Shown here one piece after another: positions 9,345 to 18,646 of a stretch of 64,000 nt of DNA. Made by a program: the position numbers and the translations under genes. The stretch comes from Spirochaetia bacterium UBA2205. Its GTDB lineage: Bacteria; Spirochaetota; UBA4802; UB4802. The stretch's first letter is position 1. Each line of letters opens with the position of its first letter. Where the stretch lies: assembly GCA_002328585.1 (NCBI GenBank), contig DCUV01000060.1, positions 1 to 64,000 on the forward strand, in the 5' to 3' direction. The notes under the pieces are model-generated. The model saw only the letters and a list, made by a program, of their open reading frames with translations, had not been told where the DNA came from and did no database searches.

Positions 9345-11516
9345 TCACTCAATCCGAAAAATCACAATGCTGATATCTTCTTTTAATACAGTATTACTTA
9401 TAAAATCATTGAGATCAGATGAAATACGCCGTATAATCAAAGCCGGAGTTTCACTATTATGGAGGCGGATTAGATCTTTTATTCTGCCAATGCTATATGG
9501 CTGTCCCTGAGCATTAACAGCATCAGCAATCCCATTAGAGTAGATACAGCCTATACACGGACCATGTGCTCTATATTCTTTGGATTCATAAATAAAATCG
9601 CGTTCAATCCCAATGGGTATCCCTTTGGTATCCAATTCTAAAAAGCTGTCCGAATGAATCTCATAGAGAATGAGAGGATTAAATGCCGCGTTTATATATT
9701 TCAATGATAGATCATCTGAATTAAATGTGAAGCATAATGCTGTAGCATATCTATCATTAAATCGGGAGGTACACACAACCCAGTTTAATAACTGCATTAT
9801 TTTTTCAGGAGCATCATAAACAGGTGAACACGATTCAAAAGCCCCATATAGCTCCATGGCCAATACAGCGGCATCTACTCCACTATACGAACAATCGGCT
9901 ATGAAAAATCCCAGCAAATTTTTGCGTAAAACTCGAGCATGGCAAAATTCGCCGCCAAGATTGGAATTATTCATCAATATAGAGCTGATCCTGATATGAT
10001 CGATAAACGGTATTTGCCTGGGTTGAAGAGAGGTTTTAATAACATTAACCAGCAATTTATCATGTTCACCAATCTGTTTTGTTTTCACATCCTCTATCTG
10101 TAAAGAATTTACTAAAGCATTACCAAACTTTACTCTATATAATTCCATGAATTGAATCTCATTATAGGTATACGGGCGCCCTTTTTTATGAGGACCTATG
10201 AATAATATCGCGACAAGTTTTCCATTTGCGTCAAAAATAGGAAGAATAACTTCAATACTGTTACTCTTTACCAATTTAAGGACATCATCAAAAGCCTTGA
10301 CAGTATCATCCGTATAAAATAATGATTGATGGATTGTTGTTTTTACCATTTCACATAACTGCACAATAGAATCGGTAGACACTACTCTTTTAATTTTTGT
10401 TTGTTCACCAATGTTGCGGCTTAAAATAAACGCTTTTTCTGACTCATTATACATCAAAAGTGATGCAGAACTAACATTAAACAAATTTTCCAGACTGTCA
10501 ATGGTTGTGGAAAAAAATTTGTCCCAATATGCGGGATCCCCTTCAAATTCTTCAGCCTGAGATAATGCCTGAATAAATGTATTAAAACGTGTTTCCATGC
10601 GCACATATTCTCTTTTAAAGGATTTCTCCAGATATGGCTGGATAAAACGTGTAAATACAAATAAATATATACCATTGATAAAAGCAACAGCTACAGCAGG
10701 AATCTGCCCACCTCTTAAAAAAAACCTATAACTATATACAAGAATAAAATATGATGGAATTACCGTCATAGCAAATACTATACAATAAAAAACTATTTTA
10801 AAGTAGAATTCCTTAACATCAAGATAGCGTTCATCTGAAATGGCGTAATTATTTATCAGTAACAATATCAAGGCGGCAGATGCAATTCCAGAGCTGTGAA
10901 AATAATATATTTTAAAAGCATATGGTAAAATTATAAACGTTATCAAAATGATTAATGCACCAAAATGGTTCCCCATAAAAATATAGAACAATTGATATCT
11001 AAATGAAGTATTTTCTAATCGTTTGACTTTATAAAATAACGTAAAAAAAGTACCTAAAATATAAAAAATAAAAACGACTATATATACTTCAACCAATACC
11101 CCATAACTAAAGTTGATATGATCCTCAATAAATGATGACTGCATAATTATTGTATCAGTTGCTACACAAAGTATAAATGTAATAAATCCGGGTATAGCGG
11201 TTATTATGATCATCCATAAAGGGCTTTTCTTTTCCCACCGGGGGAAAATTTGTGTATAATGAAAAAAGCCCTGGTTAATAATTATTATTAAACCAAAATA
11301 CCAGCGTGTCAGTTGAACAATATCAATATCAGGCATAAAATATGGTATAATTAAACATGAAACCATACCTGCTGTCAGAATTGCAATAAGTGAAAACAAG
11401 CGGTTTACTGCATAATAATATCTATTCACTATATTGATGATAGCAACATAGAGCGCAAATATAACAGCAATTGTACAGATAGTAATTATAGTATAGTTCA
11501 AAGCTAAACCATCCAA
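9345..11516 (-). CDS. 7TM-GAF-PP2C (SpoIIE-type) serine phosphatase
   Basis: A 723-residue membrane protein. About residues 1-290 hold seven or eight hydrophobic spans, resembling the 7TM domain of histidine kinases. A GAF-like domain follows (about 330-470) and then a SpoIIE-type PPM phosphatase domain (about 510-723) with GGEFCHARV, FIADCSYSGVDAA and IYSNGIADA matching its metal-binding motifs; DVTGHG of the family reads DCSYSG here, retaining the Asp. Relatives (RsbU, RsbP) dephosphorylate STAS anti-anti-sigma factors. The start appears to be TTG at 11516: a stop codon lies three codons upstream and no early in-frame ATG exists. It lies downstream of an ECF-like sigma factor gene, suggesting a partner-switching cascade, but no RsbV/RsbW-type partner is adjacent. 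Confidence 0.8.
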   Translation of the reverse strand: MDGLALNYTIITICTIAVIFALYVAIINIVNRYYYAVNRLFSLIAILTAGMVSCLIIPYFMPDIDIVQLTRWYFGLIIIINQGFFHYTQIFPRWEKKSPLWMIIITAIPGFITFILCVATDTIIMQSSFIEDHINFSYGVLVEVYIVVFIFYILGTFFTLFYKVKRLENTSFRYQLFYIFMGNHFGALIILITFIILPYAFKIYYFHSSGIASAALILLLINNYAISDERYLDVKEFYFKIVFYCIVFAMTVIPSYFILVYSYRFFLRGGQIPAVAVAFINGIYLFVFTRFIQPYLEKSFKREYVRMETRFNTFIQALSQAEEFEGDPAYWDKFFSTTIDSLENLFNVSSASLLMYNESEKAFILSRNIGEQTKIKRVVSTDSIVQLCEMVKTTIHQSLFYTDDTVKAFDDVLKLVKSNSIEVILPIFDANGKLVAILFIGPHKKGRPYTYNEIQFMELYRVKFGNALVNSLQIEDVKTKQIGEHDKLLVNVIKTSLQPRQIPFIDHIRISSILMNNSNLGGEFCHARVLRKNLLGFFIADCSYSGVDAAVLAMELYGAFESCSPVYDAPEKIMQLLNWVVCTSRFNDRYATALCFTFNSDDLSLKYINAAFNPLILYEIHSDSFLELDTKGIPIGIERDFIYESKEYRAHGPCIGCIYSNGIADAVNAQGQPYSIGRIKDLIRLHNSETPALIIRRISSDLNDFISNTVLKEDISIVIFRIE

Positions 11517-11599
11517 AATGTATTATATATGTAGTCCCATGATATAAAATTGAAGTACTTATACAATAGTTATCGATAAATTTCAAGCTAATTTATAAT

Positions 11600-12148
11600 T
11601 TATGATATATCGTTATGGTGTATACATGTCCGAACCATCTTCATATAAAGCTTTTTATAAATTGTTTTCAATTGTTTATCAATAAAATAATATGTTGATT
11701 TACACTCAGCGGCAATTTCTGAAAACTTCTTATTCTGGTAAAATTTTTTGTACAGCAACGATTGCTCATCATAGCTCAATTCCTTTATAACATCATACAG
11801 AGTATTGACTACCATACCATCAATCATTGTTTCAGCCATATCGTTATTATTAACCTCTTCGAAACTTACCATTTGCGATAGCAAGTAACTATCGCCATTG
11901 TTATGGTGTCGCATTTCTTTGCGAATACGGCTGATGCAGGTATTTCGTGTTGCTTTAACAATATAATGCTTTATAGCAGGATCAAACGGATCCCCTTTCA
12001 AATCAACCCTCACTAATTTAAGGAATACATCATGGAATATATCTTCAATATCCTCATTGGCCGTAAAGTAACCGGCTATTATTTTTTTCACCAGATTACC
12101 ATAGAGTACATAGCATGTACTAACACAATCATTTGTATCTTTTTTCAT
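11600..12148 (-). CDS. ECF-like RNA polymerase sigma factor
   Basis: A 182-residue protein. Region 2 is seen around EDIEDIFHDVFLKLVR and IVKATRNTCISRIRKEMR (about residues 30-80). Region 4 is seen around ELSYDEQSLLYKKFYQNKKF then IAAECKSTYYFIDKQLKTIYKKL (about 120-170). The length and two-domain layout fit an ECF-type sigma factor. The ATG at 12148 follows GGAGG with 5-base spacing, which fixes the start; a TTG four codons upstream overlaps that site and is unlikely. The downstream 7TM-GAF-PP2C phosphatase (83 bases) and DHH phosphoesterase probably belong to the same operon and may control this sigma factor. Confidence 0.82.
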   Translation of the reverse strand: MKKDTNDCVSTCYVLYGNLVKKIIAGYFTANEDIEDIFHDVFLKLVRVDLKGDPFDPAIKHYIVKATRNTCISRIRKEMRHHNNGDSYLLSQMVSFEEVNNNDMAETMIDGMVVNTLYDVIKELSYDEQSLLYKKFYQNKKFSEIAAECKSTYYFIDKQLKTIYKKLYMKMVRTCIHHNDIS

Positions 12149-12296
12149 GTCATCCTCCAAAGTATTGAAATATTACATTTTTTAAGTTTGCAATAGCATA
12201 GTTTACTATTAAAATCTTCTTATTTTGCGATTTATCTGAAAATGAGAAAAATTTTTGATATAGTATGGTAAACAATAACTTTCTAAGGTTAATACC

Positions 12297-12980
12297 ATGT
12301 TTAAACCACCACTAACATTACAGACCACAACATTATGGAACTACCCCTCCCAGAATTACGGCAATCAAACGCAGGGTGATCAAAATTACCAGGGTGCAAC
12401 CCCTTCATATGTTATATGGAATTTGCTCATGCGGTATACAAAAGAGGGTGATATGGTTGTAGACCCAATGTGCGGCAGCGGGACAACCATTGATGTATGC
12501 AACGATCTCCATCGAAAATGTCTGGGGTATGACATCCATCCGTATAGAGCCGATATTATGAAAGCTGATGCACGCAATCTTCCCTGTAAAAGTAACAGCG
12601 CTGATTTTGTCTTTATAGACCCGCCGTATGGTGACAATATCAACTACTCAAACGAAGAACAGTGTATTGGGAAACTAGGTGCTAAAACTCAGGAGTACTT
12701 TGATGCCATGGCGATAGTTATTGAAGAAATACATCGCATTTGTAAACCAAAACACTCCATGGGATTATATGTTTGTGATTATTATAACAAGAAGGATGGA
12801 TTTATCCCTATAGGATTCAAACTATTCTCCATATTGTTGCAACACTTCAAACCTGTTGATATCATCGCCGTAGCACGACATAATAAAACCCTGGCTATGG
12901 GCAATTATCACAGGGCTGCTGAAGAAGGCAATTTTTTTCTACGGGGATTTAACTATTGTTTTATTATGTATAAAGAGTAA
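12297..12980 (+). CDS. Orphan small DNA methyltransferase
   Basis: A 227-residue SAM-dependent methyltransferase. Motif I, VVDPMCGSGTT, is at about residues 53-63 and the catalytic motif IV, FIDPPYGDN, at about 105-113. DPPY marks amino-methyltransferases acting on adenine or cytosine in DNA. Motif I precedes motif IV, so it is not in the order of classical beta-class enzymes. The N-terminal TLWNYPSQNYG and YQGATPSYVIWNLLMRY look like a conserved entry region of this small family. No restriction endonuclease is adjacent. An AAGG ribosome-binding site is 8 bases before the ATG. An RNA methyltransferase (TRM11-like) is a less likely alternative. Confidence 0.75.
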   Translation: MFKPPLTLQTTTLWNYPSQNYGNQTQGDQNYQGATPSYVIWNLLMRYTKEGDMVVDPMCGSGTTIDVCNDLHRKCLGYDIHPYRADIMKADARNLPCKSNSADFVFIDPPYGDNINYSNEEQCIGKLGAKTQEYFDAMAIVIEEIHRICKPKHSMGLYVCDYYNKKDGFIPIGFKLFSILLQHFKPVDIIAVARHNKTLAMGNYHRAAEEGNFFLRGFNYCFIMYKE

Positions 12981-13000
12981 AACAGCAAAAAACTACAGTA

Positions 13001-14515
13001 TCACATTTCACGAGAATTCCCATCAATATCACAAACATGGATATGTTCCGGTAAAGAGGCATGAAATGAAAAACCTTGCTGCCAGGTACCATCACTGCTT
13101 TTGTAATACCATCGTTTCTCCCTGCATGCTCTGGTATAGTAATAGATATGCTCCTGTAACAAATGTATATCATCAGGGTTGTGCGGGAGATATTTCATTG
13201 TATTAATGAAACGGCACAGCTTCCATAAGCTTGCAATATCCTCTCGTGTGGCATTATTACCAAACGGATAGAGCGCGCTCCCTCTGCACAACCTCATATC
13301 ATCCGGAAGCCCCATTGTTTCAAACATAGGTACGCCCGGAATCATATACAGTGGTGAAAATCCAATTATTACTGGAAGCTTTGCCAGCAATACAATATCC
13401 TGTATGCAATCATCAATACTGCTGCCAGGCAAACCTGCTATAACATAGACAATAACCTTAACCCTGCCTGTACATCGGAAGGCTATATCCTGTATCATTT
13501 CTTTTACCTGCGGACGGTTATAGCGCCTGGCGATAGCATCATTGGCTGAAACAAGCGACAGGTTAAACTCCAAAAATCCGGAATCAATGGCATCATCAAG
13601 TACTGCATGGAGGTTTGAAGCTGTTATTCCATTCATGCAAAGATAGTTCATCCCTTTTGCTTTGTAATGTTTCATGAGCGATAGTAACTGTAGAGCATAA
13701 TCCCTGGTATATAAAAAATTATCATCCTCAAAATTAATTATCTGCACACCGTTAGTATAGAGATAGTGAAATTCTTCTTCAATTGACTGGAATGTTCTGC
13801 GTTGATAGGTATACCGCGAATGTATTGAACAAAATGCACATTGATGGATGCATCCCTTGCTGCAGATTACATTAGCAATCCTTTTACCATAGTATGTATA
13901 CCATCCGCATCGTTCAGGGATTTTGTTACAAAAAAATTCATTAACCCTGTCATTGCTGGATTCGATAATCTCTGGAAGTTTATGGAAGCAGCCATTGTGT
14001 GATGTATAGATATCATGCAACAGTTCCGGCAATACAACCTCACCATCACCTTTTACATAAACATCAGCATATCTCTTTTCATCTGTGGGCATACTCCATA
14101 CAGCCCAGCCTCCCACAATAACTATCGCACTGCTATGCTCCTTGATCTTTTTAACCAGCAACTCAACATCGTGGTGATATGCTGTAAATAAGGAAGATAT
14201 ACATACCACATCATACTTTTTTTCATTAATCAACCCTGCTATCCTGTCAAAAGAAGCTCCAAAACGCTTATATCCATAAAACAGGCTAAACCATGAAGTA
14301 TCGTGAATATAGATATGATGAAGATACTGAAAAACATCAGGAGTTTGAAGTTTCTTTGATTTTGCTTTCAGCCGTGCATCATAGATATCAACATCCAGCC
14401 ATGTATACTGTTTTAGCATTGCTTTGATATATAAAAGACCCAGCGGCTCAGAACGATGGAAGCTATAATAAAAATCAAAGACCGGCGGCGAGCATAGTAA
14501 TACTTTTAATGGCAT
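13001..14515 (-). CDS. B12-binding-type radical SAM protein
   Basis: A 504-residue protein with an N-terminal cobalamin-binding-like Rossmann domain (about 1-170: VVCISSLFTAYHHDVELLVK, IVIVGGWAVW) and a radical SAM core with the [4Fe-4S] motif CIHQCAFC (about 222-229, CxxxCxxC). The radical SAM barrel continues with INFEDDNFLYTRDYALQLL. Relatives carry out methylations, methylthiolations or lipid and cofactor tailoring. The substrate is unknown, and the DxHxxG cobalamin-ligand motif is not evident, so B12 may not be bound covalently. It starts 4 bases after the VWA-FHA gene ends, so the two are cotranscribed. The C-terminal 100 residues are Tyr/Trp-rich and unrecognised. Confidence 0.8.
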   Translation of the reverse strand: MPLKVLLCSPPVFDFYYSFHRSEPLGLLYIKAMLKQYTWLDVDIYDARLKAKSKKLQTPDVFQYLHHIYIHDTSWFSLFYGYKRFGASFDRIAGLINEKKYDVVCISSLFTAYHHDVELLVKKIKEHSSAIVIVGGWAVWSMPTDEKRYADVYVKGDGEVVLPELLHDIYTSHNGCFHKLPEIIESSNDRVNEFFCNKIPERCGWYTYYGKRIANVICSKGCIHQCAFCSIHSRYTYQRRTFQSIEEEFHYLYTNGVQIINFEDDNFLYTRDYALQLLSLMKHYKAKGMNYLCMNGITASNLHAVLDDAIDSGFLEFNLSLVSANDAIARRYNRPQVKEMIQDIAFRCTGRVKVIVYVIAGLPGSSIDDCIQDIVLLAKLPVIIGFSPLYMIPGVPMFETMGLPDDMRLCRGSALYPFGNNATREDIASLWKLCRFINTMKYLPHNPDDIHLLQEHIYYYTRACREKRWYYKSSDGTWQQGFSFHASLPEHIHVCDIDGNSREM

Positions 14516-14519
14516 GGCA

Positions 14520-15974
14520 TTAATGTTTTATCTTTGTTCCTCTAAAAAGTATTGTGGTTCTTCCTATTTGAATTTCGTCCCAATCGGTGAGCATTTTTGG
14601 ACGCAGGAGCTTTTTATTGTTTAAAAAGGTACCATTGTCACTGGCACAATCAAATAGATAATAGCAGTCATTAATCTTTTTTATCTTTGCATGTTTCAGC
14701 GACACAGCATCATCGTTTATAACTATCGTATTATCCTTACCACGCCCAATGGTTACTTCATCCCAGATTAAGGGAAATTTTTTTCCTGTTTCAGGACCAC
14801 TTTTCTCTACCAGCCATGCACTGGTATAGCTATATTCAGGTGAGCTTGACAGTAATAAGGCTGATTCTTGCTTTCTTCCAGCTTCATCTTTTTCAAAAAG
14901 CACATCATAGTTATGTTGTACTGGCCGTGGTATCCTCTGCATACTGACAAGTTCAACAATGTGTTTCCATTTATTCATGAAAATAATAAAAACAACTACC
15001 AGTGCAACAATAAGCAGCACAATAATTCCCGCCAGTACTACAAAAGGTACATTATTGAACCTATATGCTGTAAACGACGGTATTTTAAAGTTTACATATT
15101 TTATATCATTATCACTGACAGTACCATTGTTAAATCTGACTTCCACAGAGCCAATGCCATCAGCACTTGATGAGTGATAACTCAGCTCAAAAGGGATGGT
15201 TCCCGATGACATCCTGGATTGCATAAGCTGGAGTATTTTTTTATTGATATCATCACTTATTATAAACAATTTACCGTTGGCTGCTTTGCTCAAACGACTC
15301 ACAACAGCTGTTTTCTTACAACCTTGCGGCAGTACAGTATAAACAGGGGTTGAGTGTTCCCGTGCATTACTGATAACATCGTCGGGAAGCATGTCACTTC
15401 CTTCATCCTTACCATCAGTAAAAAGCAGTATTGCCTTGGCTCCATTAAACTTAGAAAGATCTTCAATAGCAGTATATAAACAATTGAACAATTTGGTACA
15501 TTTGCCAAGCTGTTGCAAATCTTTTATTTTTACAATATGCACCATACTATCGTCATCATGCGACGCTAATTGCACAACCTCATTATTAAATTTATACAGT
15601 AAAAATTTATAGTAATCCGGGCTTTTCTTTATTATGCTTATGGCACTATTTTTTAAACGCAAAAAATTATTTTTTGAAAGGCTTTTACTCGAATCAATAC
15701 ATAAGGCTATATATACATTATCCCCTCTCATTGGCTTTAAAAATATTTCCTTTACAACTTTCCCATTCTCCAACAAGGTAAAATTATCTTTTGTTATGCT
15801 ATCAACTTCTCCTTGTGTTGTATGAAGCTTACCTGAAATACCAACACCGGGGAATGATGTTATATCAACATGTTCAATTTTTACAAGAGGGCCTGCATAT
15901 ATAATACACTGGAATATACATAAGCAAAGCAAAACAGCCATACTATACTTTATGATGAATGTTATTTTTAACAT
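14520..15974 (-). CDS. Membrane protein with VWA and FHA domains
   Basis: A 484-residue protein with an N-terminal signal or anchor (about 8-27), then a von Willebrand A domain (about 88-260) with the MIDAS-type start ALCIDSSKSLS and LLFTDGKDEGSD. One membrane span follows (about 318-345, FVVLAGIIVLLIVALVVVFI), then a C-terminal FHA domain (about 395-480) with TIGRGKDNTIVINDDAVSL and DNGTFLNNKKL. The VWA domain would be periplasmic and the FHA domain, which binds phosphothreonine, cytoplasmic. This suggests coupling of an envelope interaction to Ser/Thr-kinase signalling. It is upstream of and almost abuts the radical SAM gene. The ligand and partner kinase are not visible here. Confidence 0.85.
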   Translation of the reverse strand: MLKITFIIKYSMAVLLCLCIFQCIIYAGPLVKIEHVDITSFPGVGISGKLHTTQGEVDSITKDNFTLLENGKVVKEIFLKPMRGDNVYIALCIDSSKSLSKNNFLRLKNSAISIIKKSPDYYKFLLYKFNNEVVQLASHDDDSMVHIVKIKDLQQLGKCTKLFNCLYTAIEDLSKFNGAKAILLFTDGKDEGSDMLPDDVISNAREHSTPVYTVLPQGCKKTAVVSRLSKAANGKLFIISDDINKKILQLMQSRMSSGTIPFELSYHSSSADGIGSVEVRFNNGTVSDNDIKYVNFKIPSFTAYRFNNVPFVVLAGIIVLLIVALVVVFIIFMNKWKHIVELVSMQRIPRPVQHNYDVLFEKDEAGRKQESALLLSSSPEYSYTSAWLVEKSGPETGKKFPLIWDEVTIGRGKDNTIVINDDAVSLKHAKIKKINDCYYLFDCASDNGTFLNNKKLLRPKMLTDWDEIQIGRTTILFRGTKIKH

Positions 15975-16370
15975 AGCCTACAATTCCATCAATTCCTAGT
16001 GTACTCTTTATTGTTAAGCACAGTGTTTAACGATTACGATATATTAATAGTATCGGTATGAATAAAGTGTGAATGCAATCAAATTTTATTCATGAGCGTA
16101 ATCCCTTCCCTGTCTTTATAACAGGTGTACGGCATGCGGTAATACATCCTTATAACTTCTATATAATCAATAACTGCTCTGGAACTACCTGGTAAATTAA
16201 TGTTTATTGACGTACTGATTTGCCTGTCATTGCTCATGACATCATAGCATGTTTTATTTTTAATAGCATTGCGAGGCTCTTATTGCTCAATTGCTTTTCC
16301 TTAAAAGGTCTTCCCGTTCCTGTCTGTATAATGTATCACTTACAACATCCACGACAACAGTTATCATGCT
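15975..16370. other. 396-base intergenic stretch with two tiny minus-strand ORFs
   Basis: No recognised gene. Directly after hypA (minus strand, 16367-16287) is a 26-codon ORF, MITVVVDVVSD..., that begins 3 bases after the hypA stop with GAGGGAG upstream. It ends abruptly and could be the truncated start of a former next gene. Further on, 16237-16079 (minus) is open for 52 codons from ATG (starting MSNDRQISTSIN) but has no ribosome-binding site and no recognisable family. The region looks like decayed coding sequence or the leader of the VWA-FHA operon's neighbour rather than a promoter region. Confidence 0.4.
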
Positions 16371-16724
16371 TCATGCTCCCTCAATCTCGATAGTCTTCAC
16401 CGTTAACTCTCTGCCTGAAATAATCGTTACATTTGGCGAATGACATTGCGGGCAACTAAATTGCCAGTCATCTTTATTAAATACAAATGTAGTGCCACAA
16501 TCCCCACATTGTAACGATGCCTTCACCATCTCAACAACCAATTGGGCATTCTCGGCTATTGTATCCTTGCTTACAAAATCAAAATAGTTCTGCATCCATT
16601 CAGGGATATAATCAGATAGCTCACCAATTAATAAATGAATTTTTGTAACCTTCACCGCCCCATTCTGCTGTGCATGCTGCACCACAATGTCAAGCACGTT
16701 GGACATGATAGATAATTCATGCAT
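16371..16724 (-). CDS. hypA: Nickel metallochaperone HypA
   Basis: A 117-residue protein starting MHELSIM: the N-terminal Met-His-Glu binds nickel in HypA/HybF. The zinc-binding loop follows with CGDCG (about 74-78) and CPQC (about 90-93). The C-terminus (GRELTVKTIEIEG) also matches the family. HypA delivers nickel during [NiFe]-hydrogenase maturation and, in some bacteria, to urease. TGAGGG four bases upstream of the ATG at 16724 fixes the start; the frame stays open 46 codons further upstream but that part is not conserved. No hydrogenase or other hyp gene is next to it, so it is isolated here, with a possible gene stub behind it. Confidence 0.9.
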   Translation of the reverse strand: MHELSIMSNVLDIVVQHAQQNGAVKVTKIHLLIGELSDYIPEWMQNYFDFVSKDTIAENAQLVVEMVKASLQCGDCGTTFVFNKDDWQFSCPQCHSPNVTIISGRELTVKTIEIEGA

Positions 16725-16805
16725 TGAACCCTCACAAATGCTAATCGTTTTATCATAAGTATTCGATATGTAACTATAAGCGTTTTTTATGAAAATAAAA
16801 TTAAT

Positions 16806-18599
16806 ATGCCGATAGTTCCTATGCATAAAAAAATTGATACTTACATAACGCACAACACACATTATATCGATTATTGCTTAGAGCAACTAAAAAAAGATAT
16901 ATATCCTTCTTTATCCTATATTAGCGATGAAATAATTACTTCATTGGTTCAATTCCTTTTATCTGATGGGATAGAATCCCCAATCAATCTTTCTAATCTT
17001 TCCAAAAACGGTTTATGCGCAGCTCACGATCTGCTAAGGCTGATACGACAATGGGACATAATAAAATCAGGTGATATTATTGGATATATATATCAAAATA
17101 TTAAACATAATACTGACAAAAAAAAGAAAGGGCAATACTTTACACCATCAGCAATAGTTAAACATATTGTTGATCATACATTGCAGTATCATGAAAACAT
17201 CTTCACCATAAAAATTTTAGATCCAGCATGCGGTTCAGGCCAATTTCTTATATTCACCTATAAACTGTTATTGGAACGATACCAACAATTTGGTATAGAT
17301 GAAAAAGAAGCATCTCATTTAATATGCAGCAACAATCTTTTTGGTTATGATATAGATCCCATAGCGTGTTCTATCGCACAATGGAATATGAAAAAAATTA
17401 GCGGTCAAAAAACAAATATTATACGGCGTGATATCCTTGATATAGATGATATATTTACTTTACCGCATAATAATGAAAAATATAACATCATCATAGGCAA
17501 TCCACCATGGGGGGCTCATTTTACACAGGAACAAAAAAATATATTCAGGAACCAATACTATTCAGCACAAAGCGGGATAAACAGTTTTACCCTTTTTATA
17601 GAGCGTACTTTTTTTTTATTGGATGAATCAGGCGTCCTATCATTTTTAATTCCTGAAGCTTATCTAAATATTAAAGCTCATAAAAATTCAAGAGAACTTT
17701 TACTTAACAATGCAATTATAAAAGAAATTGTATTATGGGGTGATTGTTTCAAAGGAGTGTATGCACCTACCATATCAATAACGGCACAAAAAGAATCAGA
17801 TTCAAAGAAACGGTTAAAAAATATTATCAATATAAAAAATTCAAAAACATTAGATTCTATATCACAGATGATACCCCAACATACGTATTGTATTTCTCAT
17901 GAACATATATTTTCCATTAACTATTCCAGGAAAGCTGTGTCAATACTTGCACACATCGAATCACTGAATTACTTTACATTGAAGGAAAAAGCTAAATTTT
18001 TTTTAGGAATTGTAACCGGGAATAACAATCACCATATTGCGCCCCATCCGGATAATAAGCACCCCCATCCAATAATCATTGGGAAAGACATAGAACCATA
18101 TAAAATTAATTTCAGTGGCCATTATTTTAAATATAACATTACAACACTACAACAGGTTGCCGAACAGCACTTTTACCTCAACAGCAATAAAATTATCTAC
18201 AGATTTATCAGTAAAAAGCTCATGTTTGCCGTTGAAAACAATGGTTATTACACATTGAACAATGTAAATGGATTCATACCTGTAGATGAAACACTTGATC
18301 CCGATATTATTGTAACAATTCTGAACTCCCGACTTATGCAATATATTTATGAAACACAATTTTTTACCATAAAAGTTTTACGCGGGAATCTTGAGAAATT
18401 GCCTATCAAAAAAATTAATCCTGCAAATTGCTCAATACTAAAAAAATTTTCTATATTACTGCGTCATGAAGAAAACTTATTAAGCAGAAAAAAAATAATG
18501 GATACAATTGATGATATAATCTTCCATGAATACAATATAAACGATATCCACGCACATTATATCTATGAAACAATAAATTCAAAATATTCCATTGCGTAG
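16806..18599 (+). CDS. Eco57I/TaqI-like adenine-N6 DNA methyltransferase
   Basis: A 597-residue protein. A helical N-terminus (1-100) precedes motif X (KKGQYFTPSAIVKHIVDH), motif I (ILDPACGSGQF, about 136-146) and the catalytic NPPW (about 231-234), which marks adenine-N6 methylases. The C-terminal half (FFLGIVTGNNNHH, then PIIIGKDIEPY and ILNSRLMQYIY) resembles the TaqI-like specificity domain. No endonuclease domain is evident and no restriction gene is adjacent, so it may be an orphan methylase or the methylase of a broken system. It diverges from hypA across 81 bases. The ATG at 16806 has no clear ribosome-binding site; a second ATG five codons on (16821) is possible. Confidence 0.82.
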   Translation: MPIVPMHKKIDTYITHNTHYIDYCLEQLKKDIYPSLSYISDEIITSLVQFLLSDGIESPINLSNLSKNGLCAAHDLLRLIRQWDIIKSGDIIGYIYQNIKHNTDKKKKGQYFTPSAIVKHIVDHTLQYHENIFTIKILDPACGSGQFLIFTYKLLLERYQQFGIDEKEASHLICSNNLFGYDIDPIACSIAQWNMKKISGQKTNIIRRDILDIDDIFTLPHNNEKYNIIIGNPPWGAHFTQEQKNIFRNQYYSAQSGINSFTLFIERTFFLLDESGVLSFLIPEAYLNIKAHKNSRELLLNNAIIKEIVLWGDCFKGVYAPTISITAQKESDSKKRLKNIINIKNSKTLDSISQMIPQHTYCISHEHIFSINYSRKAVSILAHIESLNYFTLKEKAKFFLGIVTGNNNHHIAPHPDNKHPHPIIIGKDIEPYKINFSGHYFKYNITTLQQVAEQHFYLNSNKIIYRFISKKLMFAVENNGYYTLNNVNGFIPVDETLDPDIIVTILNSRLMQYIYETQFFTIKVLRGNLEKLPIKKINPANCSILKKFSILLRHEENLLSRKKIMDTIDDIIFHEYNINDIHAHYIYETINSKYSIA

Positions 18600-18646
18600 T
18601 ATAGCGTAGTATAATCTTATCGTTCTTATTGAATTTATCTATTACC

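Noticed and set aside
11875..11896. GCGATAG and CTATCGC facing each other inside the sigma-factor gene
   Set aside because: Part of the enriched word and located in coding DNA; the spacing is not repeated elsewhere, so no hairpin function is claimed.
16079..16237. 52-codon minus-strand ORF after hypA
   Set aside because: Open from ATG but no ribosome-binding site and no family resemblance; kept only as a note in the intergenic entry.
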